Source: Verrucomicrobiota bacterium (GTDB lineage Bacteria; Verrucomicrobiota; Verrucomicrobiia; Limisphaerales; JAFMIX01). From it: DNA of 9,917 nucleotides. The notes beneath the pieces were generated by a model, which did not search any database, was not told the DNA's origin, and saw only the letters and a list, made by a program, of their open reading frames with translations. The position numbers were made by a program, and so were the translations under genes. Below, piece after piece: positions 6,930 to 9,917 of this stretch. Positions within the stretch are counted from its first letter, which is position 1, and the number at the start of each line of letters is the position of its first letter. The stretch covers positions 2,510 to 12,426 of the forward strand of contig JAPLTZ010000390.1 of assembly GCA_026397895.1 (NCBI GenBank). The letters are read 5' to 3'.

Positions 6930-9764
6930 ATGAAACCCGCATCATTTTTTCACCGGCGTTTTTTATCCGCTTCAAGCCCGCTTCGCAGCTTCCTGTTGGC
7001 GGTGGTCGTCGGTTGCGGCTGGTTCAATGGCGGGCGGGTCTGGGCCCAAGTCACGGCGCAGGATGATGCGGCGAACGCCGCTTATGCCGGCGGCTGGGGC
7101 ACCGGCACCAACGGCGGGTCTGGCTTCGGCCCGTGGGTGCTGGCGGATAACAACCTGCCGGCGTCAAACGCCTATTCCGGCTTCTTCATCGGCGACAGCG
7201 GCGTGGGCAGCGTCAATGTCAGCAACAAATCTTTCGGCCTCTACGCCAACGGCACGGGCTACAATGATGCTGTTGCCTACCGGTCGTTCAGCAGTGCGCT
7301 CGCGACCAACCAGGTGCTCACGTTCAAATTCAAGCACGGCGGCATAGACAACGACGGCGTGGCTGGCTTCAGCCTGCGCAGCGGGGCGAATTTCAGCCAG
7401 ACCAACGATATTGACACCTTGGTGGCCAACTCCCGGTTCAGTTTCTTTTTTATCGGCGGCTACATCCATTACAGCATTTACGATTTTAATTTTTCGTTCG
7501 ATTCCGGGATTCCTTGGACGGACGGCGGCCTGACCATCGAATTCGCCGTCCGCACGGCCGACACTTACCGGCTGGTTGTGAAAAACGCCGACGGCACCGT
7601 CACGCTGGCCACCTTTGACGGCCTGCCTTTGCTGGGATCTGGCCCGATTGACAGCATCGCCTGTTACAATTTGGACTCTGGTGCCACCGACTATCACAAC
7701 GTCTATTTCAACCAGTTCAAAATCCAGTCCACCTCGCTCGTGCCGCCGGAAATCCTGAACGTCCAACCCACCAACGGCGCGTTCTATCTGCCGACCAGCA
7801 CCGCCATCACCTTCAATGCCCTCTCTGCGTTTTCAGGCATCGCCGCCAACACCAACAGCATCAAAGTCGCGCTCAATGGCACGAACGTTCCCGGCGCCAA
7901 CCTGAACTTCACCGGTGCGTCCACCAACTGGGCCGTCACCGCCTCGCCGGCGCTCGCCGTCAACACCACCTACAACGCCCTCATCACCGTCACCGACCTG
8001 AGCGGCAATCAAGTCACCAATTCCTTCACGTTCAACACTTGGAGTTCCACCAACCTCTTCATCGAAGCCGAGGCCTACAATTATGCCGGCGGCGGCGCCA
8101 TCCTGAGCCCCTCGCTCGGCGCTTACGACAACCAGATTGCTATCGCCGCCGTCAGCAACATTGATTTCTTTGAATATAGTGATGGCGGCGCCAATCTCTA
8201 CCGCACCAACGACGCCGTTGATCTCGAAGTCTCCGGCGACAGCGCCGACCACGCCGATTACCAGTTGAACTCCCTCACCAACTGGGCGTCGCCCGTCATC
8301 CTCATGGAACGTGATGCCAGCCCCTTCGCCACCACCACCAACCAGCCGCGCGCCTCGCTCGGCACCTTCGTCGGCAATAACATCGGCGACATCGTTACCA
8401 CCTACGCCTTCGTGCCGCTCAAGGATTTCTTCGGCAGCAACGTCGTCGTCCGCTTCGCCCAGCTCACGAATACCTTCCGTCTCACCCGCATCGGCGACCC
8501 CTACAACCTCGACTACCTCCTCTTCGTGCCCGTCAGCAACACCGCCACGCAGCGGCCCTACATCAGCGCCGGCTATCCGTTCCCCGGCGCGGGCGGCGTG
8601 ATGCCCGATCAAAGCATCAGCTTCACCATCGCCAACCGGCAGACCACCAACGTCGTCGCCAGCACCAAGCTCTACGTCAACGGCGCCGACGTTTCCGGCA
8701 GCCTCGTCTTCAGCAACAACGCCGCCGGCACCGTCGTCACCTACACGCCGGCCGCGCTCTATCCGCTCAACGCCAGCGCCACCGTGCGCGCCGTCTTTAC
8801 CGACACCGCCGGCGTCATCCAGACCAACGACTGGCAGTTCAACGTCGCGAACATCCTCGTTGTCTCGCCCGCCTACGCGCTCGCCTCCGGCTCCGGCGTG
8901 AACAGCGGCTTCAATCTGCACCTCGTCAAGTATCCCGACACCTGGCCCGGCAACGCCACCCCCGCGCCGCTCTCCTCCGGCTGGGCCGAAGCCGTGCTCG
9001 CCGGCAACATCGTCAACACCAACACCGGCCTGCCGTATCCGGCCGACCTCAACACCAACTTCGCCGAGCCCAACTTCATCAATTACCAGCTCTGCGGCGT
9101 GCCTTCGCCCGATGGCTACACCTTCACCAACCCCGTGGCCTTCCCCAACGTCCCGCTCGGCGGCTACTCGCCCTGCGCCAACACCAACGGCCCCGGCAGC
9201 TTCGCCCTCTCCGCCGTCATGTATGTCCAGTTGAACGCCGGCCTCCACCAATGGGCCGTCCGCAGCGACGACGGCTTCCGCCTCGCCGTCGGCAACGCCC
9301 CCGTGCCCACCAACACCCTCATCATGGATTGGGAAGGCGGGCGCGGCGCGCAGACGCCGTCCGTGTTCTACTTCGTCACCCAGACCAACGGCCTGTATCC
9401 CATGCGCCTGCTGTATTATCAGGGCGGCTTCGGCGCCAGCGTGGAATTATATTCCACCGACCGCGCCACCGGCGAATCGATCCTCATCAACGACCTGGGC
9501 AACGCCAATTCCATCAAAGCCTACCGTGCCACCACGGCGGCGGGCGCGGGCGTGATCCTGCTCAACCCGCAGCACAGCGGCAGCACCGGCACCTTCAGCT
9601 TTGTCACCCAGGCCGGCAAGACCCACACCGTGCAATACAAGAACGCCCTCACCGACGCCAGTTGGCAGCAGTTGACCGTCGTCGCCGGCAGCGGCGCGGG
9701 CACGAACATCACCGACAACACCGCGAGCGGCGGCACGCGGTTCTACCGCGTCAGCACCCAATGA
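6930..9764 (+). CDS. Secreted multidomain protein with concanavalin-like, Ig-like, CBM6-like and PA14-like segments
   Basis: 944 residues. ATG at 6930 opens a signal peptide (basic N-region with HRR, core FLLAVVVG, cleavage probably VWA|Q at 39/40). The frame is open upstream to 6549, but that part is antisense to the pseudopilin gene. An in-frame GTG at 6897 follows AAAGGAG by only 2 nt. VVGC at 26-29 also fits a lipobox, so lipoprotein processing at C29 is possible. Domains judged by eye: concanavalin/LamG-like sandwich (about 45-268); Ig-like (271-375); a segment starting FIEAEAYNY at 377, as in CBM6/CBM35-like modules (to about 535); second Ig-like (about 541-630); PA14/GLEYA-like region (about 632-865, with VRSDDGFRL near 777-785 and a following YYQGGFGASVELY strand); and the C-terminal module (873-944) ending FYRVSTQ, without the calcium loop of the other two large proteins. 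No catalytic motif is recognised. Adhesion or binding of a surface polysaccharide is the likely role, by inference. Confidence 0.94.
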   Translation: MKPASFFHRRFLSASSPLRSFLLAVVVGCGWFNGGRVWAQVTAQDDAANAAYAGGWGTGTNGGSGFGPWVLADNNLPASNAYSGFFIGDSGVGSVNVSNKSFGLYANGTGYNDAVAYRSFSSALATNQVLTFKFKHGGIDNDGVAGFSLRSGANFSQTNDIDTLVANSRFSFFFIGGYIHYSIYDFNFSFDSGIPWTDGGLTIEFAVRTADTYRLVVKNADGTVTLATFDGLPLLGSGPIDSIACYNLDSGATDYHNVYFNQFKIQSTSLVPPEILNVQPTNGAFYLPTSTAITFNALSAFSGIAANTNSIKVALNGTNVPGANLNFTGASTNWAVTASPALAVNTTYNALITVTDLSGNQVTNSFTFNTWSSTNLFIEAEAYNYAGGGAILSPSLGAYDNQIAIAAVSNIDFFEYSDGGANLYRTNDAVDLEVSGDSADHADYQLNSLTNWASPVILMERDASPFATTTNQPRASLGTFVGNNIGDIVTTYAFVPLKDFFGSNVVVRFAQLTNTFRLTRIGDPYNLDYLLFVPVSNTATQRPYISAGYPFPGAGGVMPDQSISFTIANRQTTNVVASTKLYVNGADVSGSLVFSNNAAGTVVTYTPAALYPLNASATVRAVFTDTAGVIQTNDWQFNVANILVVSPAYALASGSGVNSGFNLHLVKYPDTWPGNATPAPLSSGWAEAVLAGNIVNTNTGLPYPADLNTNFAEPNFINYQLCGVPSPDGYTFTNPVAFPNVPLGGYSPCANTNGPGSFALSAVMYVQLNAGLHQWAVRSDDGFRLAVGNAPVPTNTLIMDWEGGRGAQTPSVFYFVTQTNGLYPMRLLYYQGGFGASVELYSTDRATGESILINDLGNANSIKAYRATTAAGAGVILLNPQHSGSTGTFSFVTQAGKTHTVQYKNALTDASWQQLTVVAGSGAGTNITDNTASGGTRFYRVSTQ

Positions 9765-9917
9765 CCGCCGCAAATGATTTGGCAGGGACGCAGCTTGAAA
9801 ACTGCCCCGCCCGGAACCCCGAGCTGCGCGCAATAACGCCAAGGAAGCGAGAAACCACATTGCGCCCGCTCCGTTCCGTCTGTTTCCGCCGCGCTTCGTA
9901 AGAGAACCCGTTCCGGC
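9765..9917. other. Non-coding end of window, nothing recognised
   Basis: No start with a plausible protein is seen on either strand. GGCAG (9781-9785) and CTGCC (9802-9806) can pair over a 16-nt loop, but there is no T run, so it is not called a terminator. Confidence 0.5.

Noticed and set aside
6895..6933. 12-codon leader ORF (MWYIFTSRNTIL) whose TGA overlaps the ATG at 6930, after AAAGGAG
   Set aside because: The AAAGGAG abuts its ATG with no spacing, and the ORF begins upstream of the transcription start expected from the TATATT element, so it is probably chance.
7833..9251. Minus-strand open frame of 472 codons antisense to the large gene at 6930
   Set aside because: Same composition effect; the sense frame has coherent domains and a signal peptide.
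9781..9806. Terminator after the last gene
   Set aside because: Only five base pairs with a 16-nt loop and no T run.

Overview
The window is high-GC bacterial DNA that reads like a member of the Verrucomicrobiota, probably near the Pedosphaera/Limisphaera group. This is inferred from protein style only. The signs are a lone pseudopilin with an FTLIELLVVIAIIAILAG leader segment and an H-X9-DG motif, and very large, Asn/Thr/Gly-rich secreted proteins that all end in a small beta-rich module closing with F/Y-Y-R. No rRNA, tRNA, mobile element or CRISPR array is visible.

Layout: (1) 2-1759 (+) is the 3' part of a large secreted multidomain protein; its start lies to the left of the window. (2) 1784-5563 (+) is a 1259-residue secreted glycoside hydrolase of the GH13 (alpha-amylase) type, with catalytic residues D746, E775 and D834 in place, two N-terminal accessory modules, an FN3-like domain, a calcium-loop motif and the C-terminal module. 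(3) 5582-5914 (+) is a probable small basic protein of unknown function, 18 nt behind the GH13 gene. (4) 5930-6724 (-) is a type II/IV pseudopilin-like protein converging on the small gene. (5) 6725-6929 is a divergent intergenic region with an extended -10-like promoter overlapped by a 7-bp inverted repeat. (6) 6930-9764 (+) is a 944-residue secreted adhesin or glycan-binding-like protein (concanavalin-like, Ig-like, CBM6-like and PA14-like segments). (7) 9765-9917 shows no gene.

How they may work together: genes 1 and 2 are co-directional, 24 nt apart, and share a module marked by TTDGS and WWKG motifs. In the visible part of gene 1 that module is followed by Ig-like domains instead of the catalytic barrel. 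The simplest reading is a two-gene alpha-glucan locus: an amylase-type enzyme with a non-catalytic paralogue that could hold the same polysaccharide at the cell surface. No transporter or regulator gene is in view, so the pathway is incomplete here. All three large proteins carry the same kind of C-terminal module, which may be a surface-targeting or anchoring signal. The pseudopilin could belong to the secretion or surface apparatus, but nothing in the sequence ties it to these substrates.
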